From the NCBI GenBank assembly GCA_020630695.1, contig JAHDIS010000042.1:1-37576 (forward strand): a DNA stretch of 37,576 nt, given 5' to 3'. Source of the DNA: Paracoccaceae bacterium. GTDB lineage: Bacteria > Pseudomonadota > Alphaproteobacteria > Rhodobacterales > Rhodobacteraceae. Positions 16,539-24,503 of this stretch are shown piece by piece. Positions within the stretch are counted from its first letter, which is position 1, and every line of letters starts with the position of its first letter. The notes beneath the pieces are model-generated. The model saw nothing but the letters and a program-made list of their open reading frames with translations, was not told the origin of the DNA and searched no databases. The translations under genes and the position numbers were made by a program.

Positions 16539-17379
16539 GACCATAAAGGCCGCCGCGCTGCTTATTTGCAGTGCGGCGGCTTTCCCGGCCACGGCGCAAA
16601 CACAGACTGCAGCGCCAGTCCCGGCACGCGTTGTTTCGCTGAACGTCTGCACCGATCAGCTTGCCCTGCTTCTTGCGCAGCCCGGCCAACTGGTTTCGGT
16701 CTCGCGGCTGGCCCATGACGCCCGAACCGCAGTTCTGGCCGAGCAGGCCCGCGCCATCCCTTCAAACGATGGCAGCGCCGAAGCGGTTGTCCTGCTGCAA
16801 CCCGATCTCGTGATTGCAGGAACTTGGACGACACGGTCAACGGTTCAAATGCTGGAAAGGCTGGGCTACCGGGTCGAGCTCTTTGCTCCGGCCAATGCAC
16901 TGTCCGATGTGCGCGAAACGATCCGGCGTATGGGCGTTTTGTTGGGCCAAACCCAGAAGGCCGAGCAATTGATCGCTGACTTCGACAGCAAGCTTGAGGC
17001 CCTGCGCGCGCAATCCGGCCAATCACCTCGCGTAGCGCTTTACTATGCGCTGGGGAACACCGCAGGACGGGAAACCATGCCGGGCGATCTGCTGGATGCC
17101 GCGGGCATGTCCAACATCGCCGAAGAGCGTGGCTTGCCCTTTGGCGGCCGACTGCCGCTCGAAAGCCTTTTGCTGGAAGACCCGGACCTTGTATTGATCG
17201 GTCAGCCCTACGGCGGCCATGCGCGCGCGACTGAGTTGCTGACACATCCCGCCCTACACAGATCCGGCGCACTGCACGAGATTGAAACAGGCCCAAGCTG
17301 GACCTGCGAGTTGCCGCATCTACTGGATGCTGTGCAGGAGCTGATCGCCTTACGGCGCCAGTGGGAGACCAGCCAATGA
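16525..17379 (+). CDS. btuF: Periplasmic cobalamin-binding protein of the ABC transporter (BtuF-like)
   Basis: This 284-residue protein of the helical-backbone metal receptor family (PF01497-type) should carry cobalamin from the outer membrane receptor to the permease. A signal peptide (about residues 1-24, ending FPATAQ) is followed by ARVVSLNVCTDQLALLL, then EAVVLLQPDLVIAGTW at the end of the first lobe. The second lobe contains GNTAGRETMPGDLLDAAG and LLLEDPDLVLIGQPYGG. The ATG at 16525 lies inside the receptor gene's end, and no better start that keeps the signal peptide exists. The stop overlaps the permease start (ATGA). Confidence 0.92.
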   Translation: MLLSKTIKAAALLICSAAAFPATAQTQTAAPVPARVVSLNVCTDQLALLLAQPGQLVSVSRLAHDARTAVLAEQARAIPSNDGSAEAVVLLQPDLVIAGTWTTRSTVQMLERLGYRVELFAPANALSDVRETIRRMGVLLGQTQKAEQLIADFDSKLEALRAQSGQSPRVALYYALGNTAGRETMPGDLLDAAGMSNIAEERGLPFGGRLPLESLLLEDPDLVLIGQPYGGHARATELLTHPALHRSGALHEIETGPSWTCELPHLLDAVQELIALRRQWETSQ

Positions 17380-18356
17380 AACTGGGTTTGGTATTGGCCA
17401 CGCTGACCGTCGTCTTGTTTCTGGCCTCGCTCATGATTGGGCACAGCACCTTGCCCCTTGGCGCTGCCCTGACCGGGCTGATCGGCACCGGAGAGCCGCT
17501 GCACCAGATGGTGATGCATGAGATCCGCCTGCCCCGCGCACTTTTGGCTTCCATGATCGGTGCAGCGCTGGGTTTGTCAGGCGCGGCCATGCAGGGCTAC
17601 CTGCGCAATCCGCTGGCCGAACCCGGCCTGATCGGCGTGTCAGGATCCGCCGCCTTGGGCGCCGTCATAGCCCTGCAAACCGGGTTTGCCGCAACCTTTG
17701 CGCTGGCCTTGCCATTGACCGCCCTGACCTTTGCGCTGCTGGCCGTTGCATTGATCCTCGCGCTGGCTGGCCCGCGTGGTGGCTCATTGACCCTTATTCT
17801 GGCAGGCATTGCCATCTCCGCTCTTGCCGGTGCTTTGACATCGCTCGTGCTGAACCTGTCACCCAACCCCTATGCTGCTTCCGAGATCGTGTTCTGGATG
17901 ATGGGATCCGTAGCCGATCGTTCCATGCAGCATGTCTGGCTGGCCGCGCCAGTCATGGCCTTGGGGTTTGTGCTTCTTGCGACGCTGGCGCGCGGTCTGG
18001 ATGCCCTGACGCTGGGTGAAGACGCTGCCGAAAGCCTTGGGGTTTCCCTGCGCAGCCTGCGCCTGAGGCTGTTGCTGGGCACTGCGGCTGCCGTCGGTGC
18101 GGCAACAGCGGTGGCTGGCGCTGTCGGCTTTGTCGGATTGATCGTACCGCACATCCTGAGACCCTTTTGCCGCGCGCGCCCATCACGCTTGTTGTGGGCC
18201 TCGGCTTTGGGCGGTGCAGCGATGGTTCTGGCGGCAGACATCGCCACGCGCCTGATTTTGCCGGATCGGGATCTCAAACTTGGCGTGCTAATGGCGATCG
18301 TCGGCGCGCCATTGTTTCTGCACTTGATCTACAAGACCCGGAGGCTGGACGCATGA
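17376..18356 (+). CDS. btuC: FecCD-family ABC permease (BtuC-like)
   Basis: This 326-residue inner membrane permease has about ten hydrophobic segments and FecCD/BtuC signatures. These include RLPRALLASMIGAALGLSGAAMQGYLRNPLAEPGLIGVSGSAALGA near residues 50-95 (read as successive motifs), the ESLGVSLRSLRLRLLL coupling region, and GFVGLIVPHILRPF, which contacts the ATPase. It forms the cobalamin channel with the ATPase encoded next. The ATG at 17376 overlaps the binding protein stop and has GGGAG upstream; the frame opening at 17361 adds only five residues. It overlaps the ATPase start by four bases. Confidence 0.94.
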   Translation: MKLGLVLATLTVVLFLASLMIGHSTLPLGAALTGLIGTGEPLHQMVMHEIRLPRALLASMIGAALGLSGAAMQGYLRNPLAEPGLIGVSGSAALGAVIALQTGFAATFALALPLTALTFALLAVALILALAGPRGGSLTLILAGIAISALAGALTSLVLNLSPNPYAASEIVFWMMGSVADRSMQHVWLAAPVMALGFVLLATLARGLDALTLGEDAAESLGVSLRSLRLRLLLGTAAAVGAATAVAGAVGFVGLIVPHILRPFCRARPSRLLWASALGGAAMVLAADIATRLILPDRDLKLGVLMAIVGAPLFLHLIYKTRRLDA

Positions 18357-19105
18357 CGGGCCTTCTGCATCTCGACCATCTCACAGTGCGCCGCGATGGC
18401 TGTCCGGTTGTGGATGATGTCTCGCTGAAGATCGCGCCGGGTGAGTGCGTCGGCTTGATCGGTCCGAATGGCGCAGGCAAAACGACCCTGCTGCGTGCTG
18501 CACTTGGATTGCTGCCGCACGAGGGCCAGTCGAGCCTCGCTCAGATGGCGCCGCGTGATCGTGCCGCCCAGGCCGCTTGGTTGCCGCAGTCACGCGAAAT
18601 TGCCTGGCCCGTTCCCGTGCGTGATCTGGTTGCCTTGGGTCGTTTGCCGCATGGGCGCAAATCCGGCCCCGCTGACGAGGAAGCCATTCAAGCCGCCATG
18701 GCAAGAATGGGGCTCGAGACCTTTGCCGATCGTCCGGCGACGCAGCTTTCCGGCGGGGAACAGGCGCGTGTTCTGATCGCGCGAACACTGGCACAGGACA
18801 CGCCCTTGCTGATGGCCGACGAACCTATCGCCGGGCTGGATCCCGCCGCGCAATTGTCCACGCTGACCGTCTTGCGGGATTTGTCGCGAGAGGGGCGCGC
18901 GGTGCTTTTGTCATTGCACGATCTCAGCCTTGCTGCCCGGTTCTGTTCACGCCTGATCATGCTGGATCAAGGACGCAAGGTTGCAGACGGGCCACCTGTC
19001 GAGGTGCTCACACAGCCCAACCTCGCCAAGACATTCCATTTGCGGGCGCGCATTCACGAAACGCCCGAAGGGCCAATCGTCCAACCGCTGGAGACAACGC
19101 GATGA
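18353..19105 (+). CDS. btuD: Cobalamin ABC transporter ATPase (BtuD-like)
   Basis: The 250-residue ATP-binding subunit drives the BtuC-like permease. Walker A is GPNGAGKTT (residues 37-45), the Q-loop Gln is at 79, the ABC signature LSGGEQAR is at 132-139, Walker B LLMADEP is at 152-158 and the switch His of LSLHD is at 189. It is of the size usual for FecE/BtuD proteins. The ATG at 18353 makes an ATGA overlap with the permease stop, and the gene in turn overlaps the next start, so the five transport genes are translationally coupled. Confidence 0.94.
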   Translation: MTGLLHLDHLTVRRDGCPVVDDVSLKIAPGECVGLIGPNGAGKTTLLRAALGLLPHEGQSSLAQMAPRDRAAQAAWLPQSREIAWPVPVRDLVALGRLPHGRKSGPADEEAIQAAMARMGLETFADRPATQLSGGEQARVLIARTLAQDTPLLMADEPIAGLDPAAQLSTLTVLRDLSREGRAVLLSLHDLSLAARFCSRLIMLDQGRKVADGPPVEVLTQPNLAKTFHLRARIHETPEGPIVQPLETTR

Positions 19106-19917
19106 CCCCCCCTGTCGTGAAAGGGCCTCAGCGCATCGTCTGCCTGACCGAAGAAACGGTCGAGACGCTCTATCTGCTGGGCCAGCAGGATCGCATTGTC
19201 GGTGTAACAGGCTACGCCGTGCGCCCGCCCCAGGTGCGGCAGGAAAAGCCGAGGGTTGGCGCCTTTACCACTGCGGATGTGCCCAAGATTCAGGCGCTGA
19301 ACCCTGATCTGGTGCTGACCTTTTCGGACCTGCAGGCTGACATAGCCGCCGAACTGATCCGGTCGGGGCTGTCCGTTCTGGCCTTCAACCAGCGCAGCGT
19401 TGCAGGCATTCTCGACATGATCGAAACGCTGGGCGCCCTGACAGGCAGCGCTGCAGACGCGCAGGCCATCATTGACCGTTTCGATGCCCGCCGCACCGCG
19501 CTTGAGACCCGCACTTTGCAGGCTCGACCGCGGGTTTGGTTCGAGGAATGGGACGAGCCGCTGATTTCGGCCATCGGATGGGTATCGGAACTGATTGCAA
19601 TTGCGGGGGGCGAAGATGTCTTTGCACCGCTGGCGCGCAAACAGGACGCACAAAGCCGGATTGTCAGCGAAGCGCAGATCATTGAGGCGCAACCAGACAT
19701 CATCATCGGATCATGGTGCGGCAAGAAGGTACGCCCGGAACGCATCATGGCGCGCCAAGGGTGGGGCAGTATTCCTGCTGTCCAAAATGAGCGCGTCTAC
19801 GAGATCAAATCCCCTTTGCTGCTGGCGCCGGGCCCGGCAGCGCTCACCGAAGGGCTTGAAGCCTTGGTCCGGGTCATCGACCCTGTCGCAAACCGGCAAA
19901 AGGAAACGGTATGTTAA
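19102..19917 (+). CDS. Second BtuF-like binding protein without signal peptide
   Basis: This 271-residue protein is again of the helical-backbone receptor fold: QRIVCLTEETVETLYLLGQQDRIVGVTGYA, then IQALNPDLVLTFSDLQADIAAELIRSGL and a second lobe with VWFEEWDEPLISAIGWVSELIAIAGGEDVF. Unlike the first copy, it begins MTPPVVKGPQRIV with no hydrophobic leader, and the frame has no earlier start, so it should stay in the cytoplasm. It overlaps both the ATPase (ATGA) and ExbB genes. It might hold incoming corrinoid inside the cell or sense it; related leaderless proteins are annotated simply as cobalamin-binding. The function is not established here. Confidence 0.85.
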   Translation: MTPPVVKGPQRIVCLTEETVETLYLLGQQDRIVGVTGYAVRPPQVRQEKPRVGAFTTADVPKIQALNPDLVLTFSDLQADIAAELIRSGLSVLAFNQRSVAGILDMIETLGALTGSAADAQAIIDRFDARRTALETRTLQARPRVWFEEWDEPLISAIGWVSELIAIAGGEDVFAPLARKQDAQSRIVSEAQIIEAQPDIIIGSWCGKKVRPERIMARQGWGSIPAVQNERVYEIKSPLLLAPGPAALTEGLEALVRVIDPVANRQKETVC

Positions 19918-20543
19918 CGCCCATTTTTGAGTTCCTGTCTCTGGGTGGCCCCGCGCTCTGGGCCATTGCCGCAATTTCGGTCGGGGCGCTGGCCTTGATC
20001 CTGTGGAAGGTGTTTTCCCTGTCACGCATGGGCCTGTGGCGCACGGCCCGCGCGGAAGAGGCCTTGCAAACCTGGACATCGGGACAGCCGGAAGAGGCCA
20101 TCGCCCATCTGGAATATCGACCCGGTTTGCGCGCCCGTGTGCTGCGTGGCGCTATGCAGGCCCGGGTCAACCTGCCCGAAGCCGACGCGCGAGAGGAAAC
20201 GGCCCGTCTTGCCCGAGCGGCCCTGACCGAAACCCGCGCGGGTCTACGCCCGCTTGATCTGGTTGTCACGATTGCGCCTCTGATCGGGCTTTTGGGGACC
20301 GTACTGGGGATGATCGAAGCGTTTCAGGCGCTTCAGGCCTCGGGGAACCGCGCCGATGCAGCTGCGCTTGCCGGTGGCATATGGGAGGCGCTGCTGACCA
20401 CTGCGGCAGGCATGGGTGTCGCAATTCCGGCCTCGATCGCGCTGTCATGGTTCGACGGGCTGGCCGATGGCCTTGCCCATGACCTCGAAGACCTTGCAAC
20501 GCGGCTCTTCACCGCGCCGATGCCGAACGGGCCTGCTGAATGA
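19911..20543 (+). CDS. exbB: ExbB-type proton channel subunit (MotA/TolQ/ExbB family)
   Basis: ExbB forms the pentameric inner membrane channel that, with ExbD, uses the proton gradient to power TonB. The 210-residue chain has a first membrane helix at about 12-34, a cytoplasmic domain, and the conserved pair of helices (about 117-139 and 155-181). The latter contain LVVTIAPLIGLLGTVLGMIEAF and ALLTTAAGMGVAIPASIAL, including the family's pore-lining Thr residues. Its position in the B12 operon indicates a dedicated motor for the receptor at 14679. It overlaps the genes on both sides by a few bases. Confidence 0.92.
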   Translation: MLTPIFEFLSLGGPALWAIAAISVGALALILWKVFSLSRMGLWRTARAEEALQTWTSGQPEEAIAHLEYRPGLRARVLRGAMQARVNLPEADAREETARLARAALTETRAGLRPLDLVVTIAPLIGLLGTVLGMIEAFQALQASGNRADAAALAGGIWEALLTTAAGMGVAIPASIALSWFDGLADGLAHDLEDLATRLFTAPMPNGPAE

Positions 20544-20917
20544 TGCTGAACCTCGCCGATCATAACCCGCGCAGGCGCCGCCCCAGCCTGACGCCGATGA
20601 TCGACGTGGTCTTCTTGCTGCTTGTGTTCTTTATGCTCGCGGCCCGATTTGGCGCGCCTGTTTCACAGCCGGTCGAGCTTGGTGGCCAAGGCGCGGGCTA
20701 TACCGGTGCCCCACGGTTGGTCACAGTTCTGCCAGATCGTGTGCTGCTGAATGGCATTGAGGTTGCCAACCTCGCAGGCGCCTTGCAGCCTCTTGTTGCA
20801 GATCCATCCGATGTGATCGCGCTTCGCGCCGGCGATAACGTAACGGTTCAACGTTTGATCACCGTGCTGTCTGACTTGCGCGCCGCCGGTTACACCGGCG
20901 CTGCCGTAGTGGAATAG
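20540..20917 (+). CDS. exbD: ExbD-type subunit with intact membrane Asp
   Basis: The 125-residue protein has a short basic cytoplasmic N-terminus (NPRRRRPSL), one membrane helix (about residues 20-38) and a periplasmic domain. The sequence LTPMIDVVFLLLVFF places Asp22 (codon 20603-20605) at the site equivalent to E. coli ExbD Asp25, the proton-carrying residue. It overlaps ExbB by four bases (ATGA) and is followed after three bases by a second ExbD gene. It is likely the proton-active half of a mixed ExbD pair. Confidence 0.92.
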   Translation: MMLNLADHNPRRRRPSLTPMIDVVFLLLVFFMLAARFGAPVSQPVELGGQGAGYTGAPRLVTVLPDRVLLNGIEVANLAGALQPLVADPSDVIALRAGDNVTVQRLITVLSDLRAAGYTGAAVVE

Positions 20918-20920
20918 GCC

Positions 20921-21301
20921 ATGCGGTTTACCTCCACTTCCAGCCGCCGCAGGCAGGCCGAACCCATCGTACCGATGATCAACGTCGTATTCCTGCTGTT
21001 GATCTTTTTCCTGATGACCGCGCAGATCGCGCCGCCGGAACCGTTTGAAATGGCGTTGCCCGAAGCAGAGGGCCAGCCCACCGAGTCAGTGGCGCTTCCG
21101 CTGTTTTTGTCGCGTGACGGCCTGTTGGCGCATGGAGAGGCACGCGGCGCAGACGCACTGGCCGCGGCCGCCGCTGCTGGGCCCGTGATCCTGCAGGCAC
21201 ACGCCCAAGCAGACGCCCAAAGCTTGGCGCGGGCGCTGTCTGATCTGGTGGCCATGGGCGCCATCGACATCACGCTTGTTACACAGGAGCCGCAGCAATG
21301 A
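20921..21301 (+). CDS. Second ExbD-type subunit with Asp replaced by Asn
   Basis: This 126-residue protein has the same layout as the first ExbD: basic N-terminus (SSRRRQAEP), one membrane helix (about 18-38) and a periplasmic domain. In the motif IVPMINVVFLLLIFF, however, the proton-carrying Asp is Asn21 (codon AAC, 20981-20983). The rest of the helix is well kept and the frame is open, so it looks like a functional protein, not a decayed copy. It probably pairs with the upstream ExbD in the ExbB ring. The stop overlaps the tonB start (ATGA). Confidence 0.9.
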   Translation: MRFTSTSSRRRQAEPIVPMINVVFLLLIFFLMTAQIAPPEPFEMALPEAEGQPTESVALPLFLSRDGLLAHGEARGADALAAAAAAGPVILQAHAQADAQSLARALSDLVAMGAIDITLVTQEPQQ

Positions 21302-22527
21302 GGTTTCTGGAAGGCTCGGCCTTTTTGGCTCTGGCGGGCGCATTGCACATTGCCGCCTTTTCCCTGAGCGACGCCACGGGATCGCAAATGGCAGGCGGCG
21401 CGGGCGGGCGGTCCGAAGTGACTTTGCGTGCTGCGCCCGGCGATCTGCAAGAGCTTGTGGCACAGTGGGTCAAACCACCCGAATTGCCCGCCTTACCCGA
21501 CCAGATGCAGCCCGCAGCCGCCTCTGCGAACCCGGCGCCGCCTGCGCTGATAAACCCCCGGCCAAATCCGCCCGGCACTTTGGATGTACGCACGGCCCTT
21601 TTGGCACCGCAATCGGAAACCATGCCACTTTTGGATCCACGCCTGCCTGCCCAGCCAAGGCTCGCGATGCCCGACATCCCAACCCTGTCTGAACCCGATA
21701 CCGCAGACTTGGCACCGGAAACCGTACTACAACAAACAACGCCGCAACCAGACCAGACGGTGACGCGGGTTGCGCTGCCCGCCCCGGCACTGCGCACTGC
21801 CCCGTTGGACGAAAGACCGCAAATAGACACACGGCTTCCGGCTCAACCCCGCCTTGCACCGCCAGAACCACCCGAAATGCCAGTGGTCGAAGCACCCACC
21901 GACGAAGCCGATCTGGAACCAGTCATTTCGCCAAACCGACCGGCAGCGCCCAGACCGCCGCAGCCCTTTGCTTCTCCCGAAGCACCAAAGCTGCCAAATG
22001 TGGATGTTGCAACGGCCACCTCGCCACTGGCCCCGGCAACGTCGCGCCGCCCGGCATTGCGCCCGGACGGGCTTAAACCGCCGCCTGCGCCCAATCCGCC
22101 GAAACGCGTAGCGCAACCGTCCAAGAAAAAGCCTGCCGCCAAGGCCCGTCCGGCCCAGCGCGCCGCTGGATCCGGCGGCGGCGCAAAAGCGGCCAAACCG
22201 GCCGCCAAACCCAAGGCAACCGTTCGCAAGGGTCCCAGCAAGGCCCAGCAAAACAAACTGAAGGCAAAATGGGCGGCACAAGTGTCACGTGCCGCAGCCC
22301 GGGCCCAGCGCGCTCCGCGTGGCGGTGCATCAGGGACAGCGTCAGTGCGCTTTGCGCTGTCTCCGTCGGGCAGATTGCAATCAGTTTCGATCAGCCGCTC
22401 CTCTGGCAGCAGCGCCGTGGACAAAGCAGCCCTGCAGGCCATCAGACGCGCCCGCTTCCCCCGCGCCCCGGGCGGGCTGAACCAATCCAGCTACAGCTTT
22501 TCGGTTTCGCTGCGGTTCTCGCGCTGA
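21298..22527 (+). CDS. tonB: TonB energy-transducing protein, long Pro-rich form
   Basis: TonB spans the periplasm and passes energy from ExbBD to outer membrane receptors. The 409-residue protein has an N-terminal membrane helix (about residues 3-23, with a His in LHIAAF as in the TonB anchor) and a very long Pro-rich stretch (about 58-270). A Lys/Ala-rich segment (about 270-345) and a C-terminal TonB domain (about 345-409, with SVRFALSPSGRLQSVSISRSSG and AVDKAALQAIRRARFP) follow. It is much longer than E. coli TonB (239 residues), mostly through the linker. It is the last gene of the B12 operon; a weak TCAAGG/CCTTGA hairpin follows at 22533-22553. Confidence 0.9.
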   Translation: MRFLEGSAFLALAGALHIAAFSLSDATGSQMAGGAGGRSEVTLRAAPGDLQELVAQWVKPPELPALPDQMQPAAASANPAPPALINPRPNPPGTLDVRTALLAPQSETMPLLDPRLPAQPRLAMPDIPTLSEPDTADLAPETVLQQTTPQPDQTVTRVALPAPALRTAPLDERPQIDTRLPAQPRLAPPEPPEMPVVEAPTDEADLEPVISPNRPAAPRPPQPFASPEAPKLPNVDVATATSPLAPATSRRPALRPDGLKPPPAPNPPKRVAQPSKKKPAAKARPAQRAAGSGGGAKAAKPAAKPKATVRKGPSKAQQNKLKAKWAAQVSRAAARAQRAPRGGASGTASVRFALSPSGRLQSVSISRSSGSSAVDKAALQAIRRARFPRAPGGLNQSSYSFSVSLRFSR

Positions 22528-22603
22528 TCCCCTCAAGGCACCCCATCCCTTGACCCGGCTTAGTCCGACCGATACCTCCCGAAGGAAGAGCACAGGACCC
22601 GCC

Positions 22604-23401
22604 ATGACCTTGATCACCGACAGCCATTGCCATCTCGACTTTGACAGCTTTGACGACGATCGGGCGCAGGTCATCGAAAACGCGCTGCAGGCCGGTGTCC
22701 ACCGCATGGTGACCATCTGCACCCGTCTGCGGCACGAACCGCAGGTGCGGGCCATTGCCGAAACCCACGCGCCAGTCTTCTACGCGGCGGGAACCCACCC
22801 GATGAGCGCTGCAGATGAACCTTTGGCAACATTGAAAGAACTGGTCGCGCTAGCCCAGCACCCCAAGTTCGTCGGCATCGGCGAAAGCGGGCTGGACTAT
22901 CACTACACCGCCGACAGCGCGGATATTCAGAAACAAAGCCTGAAGATCCACATTGAGGCAGCACAGGAAACCGGTCTGCCACTGATCATCCACGCCCGTG
23001 ATGCCGATGACGACATGGCGCGCATCCTGACCGAAGGCTATCGGCAGCGCCCCTATTCCTGTGTAATGCACTGTTTTTCTTCCTCGCCGGAACTGGCCCG
23101 CGCGGCCTTGGATCTGGGGTTTTACCTGTCGATGTCCGGCATCACCGCCTTTCCCAAAAGCGGCGATCTGCGCGACATCTTTGCCGCGGCACCGCTGGAT
23201 CGCATTCTAGTGGAGACCGACAGCCCGTATCTTGCCCCGCCGCCCCACCGCGGCAAACGCAACGAACCGGCCTATGTGGCCCACACCGGGCGGCGCGCTG
23301 CGGAAACCTTTGACCTCAGCTACGAGGACTTTGCCAAAGCCACCGAGGCGAACTTTGACCGGCTCTTTTCCAAAGCCGCCCAATGGAAAGCCGCCGCATG
23401 A
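22604..23401 (+). CDS. TatD-family metal-dependent hydrolase/deoxyribonuclease
   Basis: TatD proteins are TIM-barrel, metal-dependent hydrolases with 3'-5' nuclease activity. This 265-residue member has the metal ligands in DSHCHLDF (His8, His10), GESGLDYHY, IIHARDADDD, MHCFSSSPE and ETDSPYLAPPPHRGKRNEP, in family order. The ATG at 22604 is chosen because the barrel begins at once; the frame runs back to 22550 with no support. It lies 76 bp after tonB, reading the same way, and may be a separate unit. It overlaps the next gene by ATGA, an arrangement I recall seeing often in alphaproteobacteria. Confidence 0.94.
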   Translation: MTLITDSHCHLDFDSFDDDRAQVIENALQAGVHRMVTICTRLRHEPQVRAIAETHAPVFYAAGTHPMSAADEPLATLKELVALAQHPKFVGIGESGLDYHYTADSADIQKQSLKIHIEAAQETGLPLIIHARDADDDMARILTEGYRQRPYSCVMHCFSSSPELARAALDLGFYLSMSGITAFPKSGDLRDIFAAAPLDRILVETDSPYLAPPPHRGKRNEPAYVAHTGRRAAETFDLSYEDFAKATEANFDRLFSKAAQWKAAA

Positions 23402-24201
23402 GCAAGGGCGAACTGCGATTTACCATTTTGGGCTGCGGATCGTCCGGCGGTGTGCCGCGCCTCGGCGGGCACTGGGGGGATTGTGATCCCGAAAACCCCA
23501 AGAACCGCCGCCAACGCTGCTCGATGCTGGTGGAGCGGGAAACACCCAACGGGGTGACACGCGTTCTGATCGACACATCACCGGATTTGCGCAACCAACT
23601 GCTGCAGGCCGGTGTCGGCGCGCTCGACGGCGTCGTTTGGACGCATTCCCACGCCGACCACACCCATGGTGTGGATGATCTGCGCATGATCGTTTTCAAT
23701 ATGCGCGAACGGCTGAAATGCTGGGCCGACGGCCATACGCAGAACGATCTCTTTTCGCGATTTGGCTATGCCTTTGTCCAGCCCAAGGGCTCGCCCTATC
23801 CGCCCATTCTGGACATGCATACGATCGACGGCCCAGTGACCATTGATGGCGCTGGTGGCCCGATCACGCTGACACCGTTCGAGGTCAACCATGGCAGCAT
23901 CGACTCGCTCGGCTTTCGCATCGGGGATCTTGCGTATTTGCCAGATGTGGCAGAGATGAATGAAGATGCCTTTGCAATTTTGCAGAATCTGGACTGCTGG
24001 ATCCTGGATGCGCTCAGACGAACACCCCACCCCACCCACGCCCATCTTGATCTGGCATTGGAGTGGATTGCGCATGTTTCGCCGCGCCGCGCGGTGCTGA
24101 CAAACATGCATATTGATCTGGACTACGAAACCGTAAGAGCCGAAACGCCCGATAATGTGACCCCGGCCTATGACGGCATGGTGATCCGTTATGCGCTGTA
24201 G
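23398..24201 (+). CDS. Metallo-beta-lactamase-fold hydrolase (PhnP-like)
   Basis: This 267-residue protein opens with FTILGCGSSGGVPRLGG and has the metal motif THSHADHTHG (His83, His85, Asp87, His88). It ends with LTNMHIDLDYETVRAETPDNVTPAYDGM, the pattern of the PhnP/lipoyltransferase-neighbour phosphodiesterase group. The natural substrate is not evident; a cyclic phosphodiester is a reasonable guess from PhnP. The ATG at 23398 overlaps the TatD stop. It is unlikely to be a phosphonate gene here because no phn genes are nearby. Confidence 0.9.
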   Translation: MSKGELRFTILGCGSSGGVPRLGGHWGDCDPENPKNRRQRCSMLVERETPNGVTRVLIDTSPDLRNQLLQAGVGALDGVVWTHSHADHTHGVDDLRMIVFNMRERLKCWADGHTQNDLFSRFGYAFVQPKGSPYPPILDMHTIDGPVTIDGAGGPITLTPFEVNHGSIDSLGFRIGDLAYLPDVAEMNEDAFAILQNLDCWILDALRRTPHPTHAHLDLALEWIAHVSPRRAVLTNMHIDLDYETVRAETPDNVTPAYDGMVIRYAL

Positions 24202-24503
24202 TCCGACTGTACAAACCTTGGCCAGCGCCGGATTGCGTATTTTTCAAAAAGAAGAAGCACAGGGAACCGCCCTGCCGACAGCCCGGCCCCTCAGGGCATC
24301 CCAAAGGCAAACGGCAGGGCTTCTCCTTTTGCGGTCATCGGCTCGCCAGCCTGTACCGCAGGCTCACAATGTCGCAGCATGGTTAAGGCCCGGTGAACGG
24401 GCGGCGGATCCGAAAAGATCCCAGAACCTTCTTCTTTTTCCAAATACGCAAATCCGACGGCAATGCAGCGGTGCTGGTGGCGCCATGACCGGGCAGCGCT
24501 GAC
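24202..24503. other. Gene-free spacer with nested inverted repeats
   Basis: About 300 bp between the beta-lactamase-fold gene and the AEC transporter hold no plausible gene. The spacer is framed by two long inverted arms (24228-24257 and 24428-24456), with a second inverted pair inside. The rightward promoter of the transporter pair should lie here too. Confidence 0.65.
24228..24456. repeat. Long imperfect inverted repeat with nested inner repeat
   Basis: The left arm (24228-24257) reads CCGGATTGCGTATTTTTC followed by an A-rich AAAAAGAAGAAG. The right arm (24428-24456), read on the other strand, is CGGATTTGCGTATTTGG followed by AAAAAGAAGAAG, so about 26 of 29 positions agree allowing one indel. 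Inside, GCCCTGCCG (24269-24277) faces CGGCAGGGC (24312-24320). The arms may be copies of a dispersed intergenic motif found in this bacterial family, which I recall but cannot check. Confidence 0.7.

Noticed and set aside
24191-24502. 103-codon plus-strand frame in the spacer before the AEC transporter
   Set aside because: It translates the inverted repeats, lacks a ribosome site and resembles nothing.
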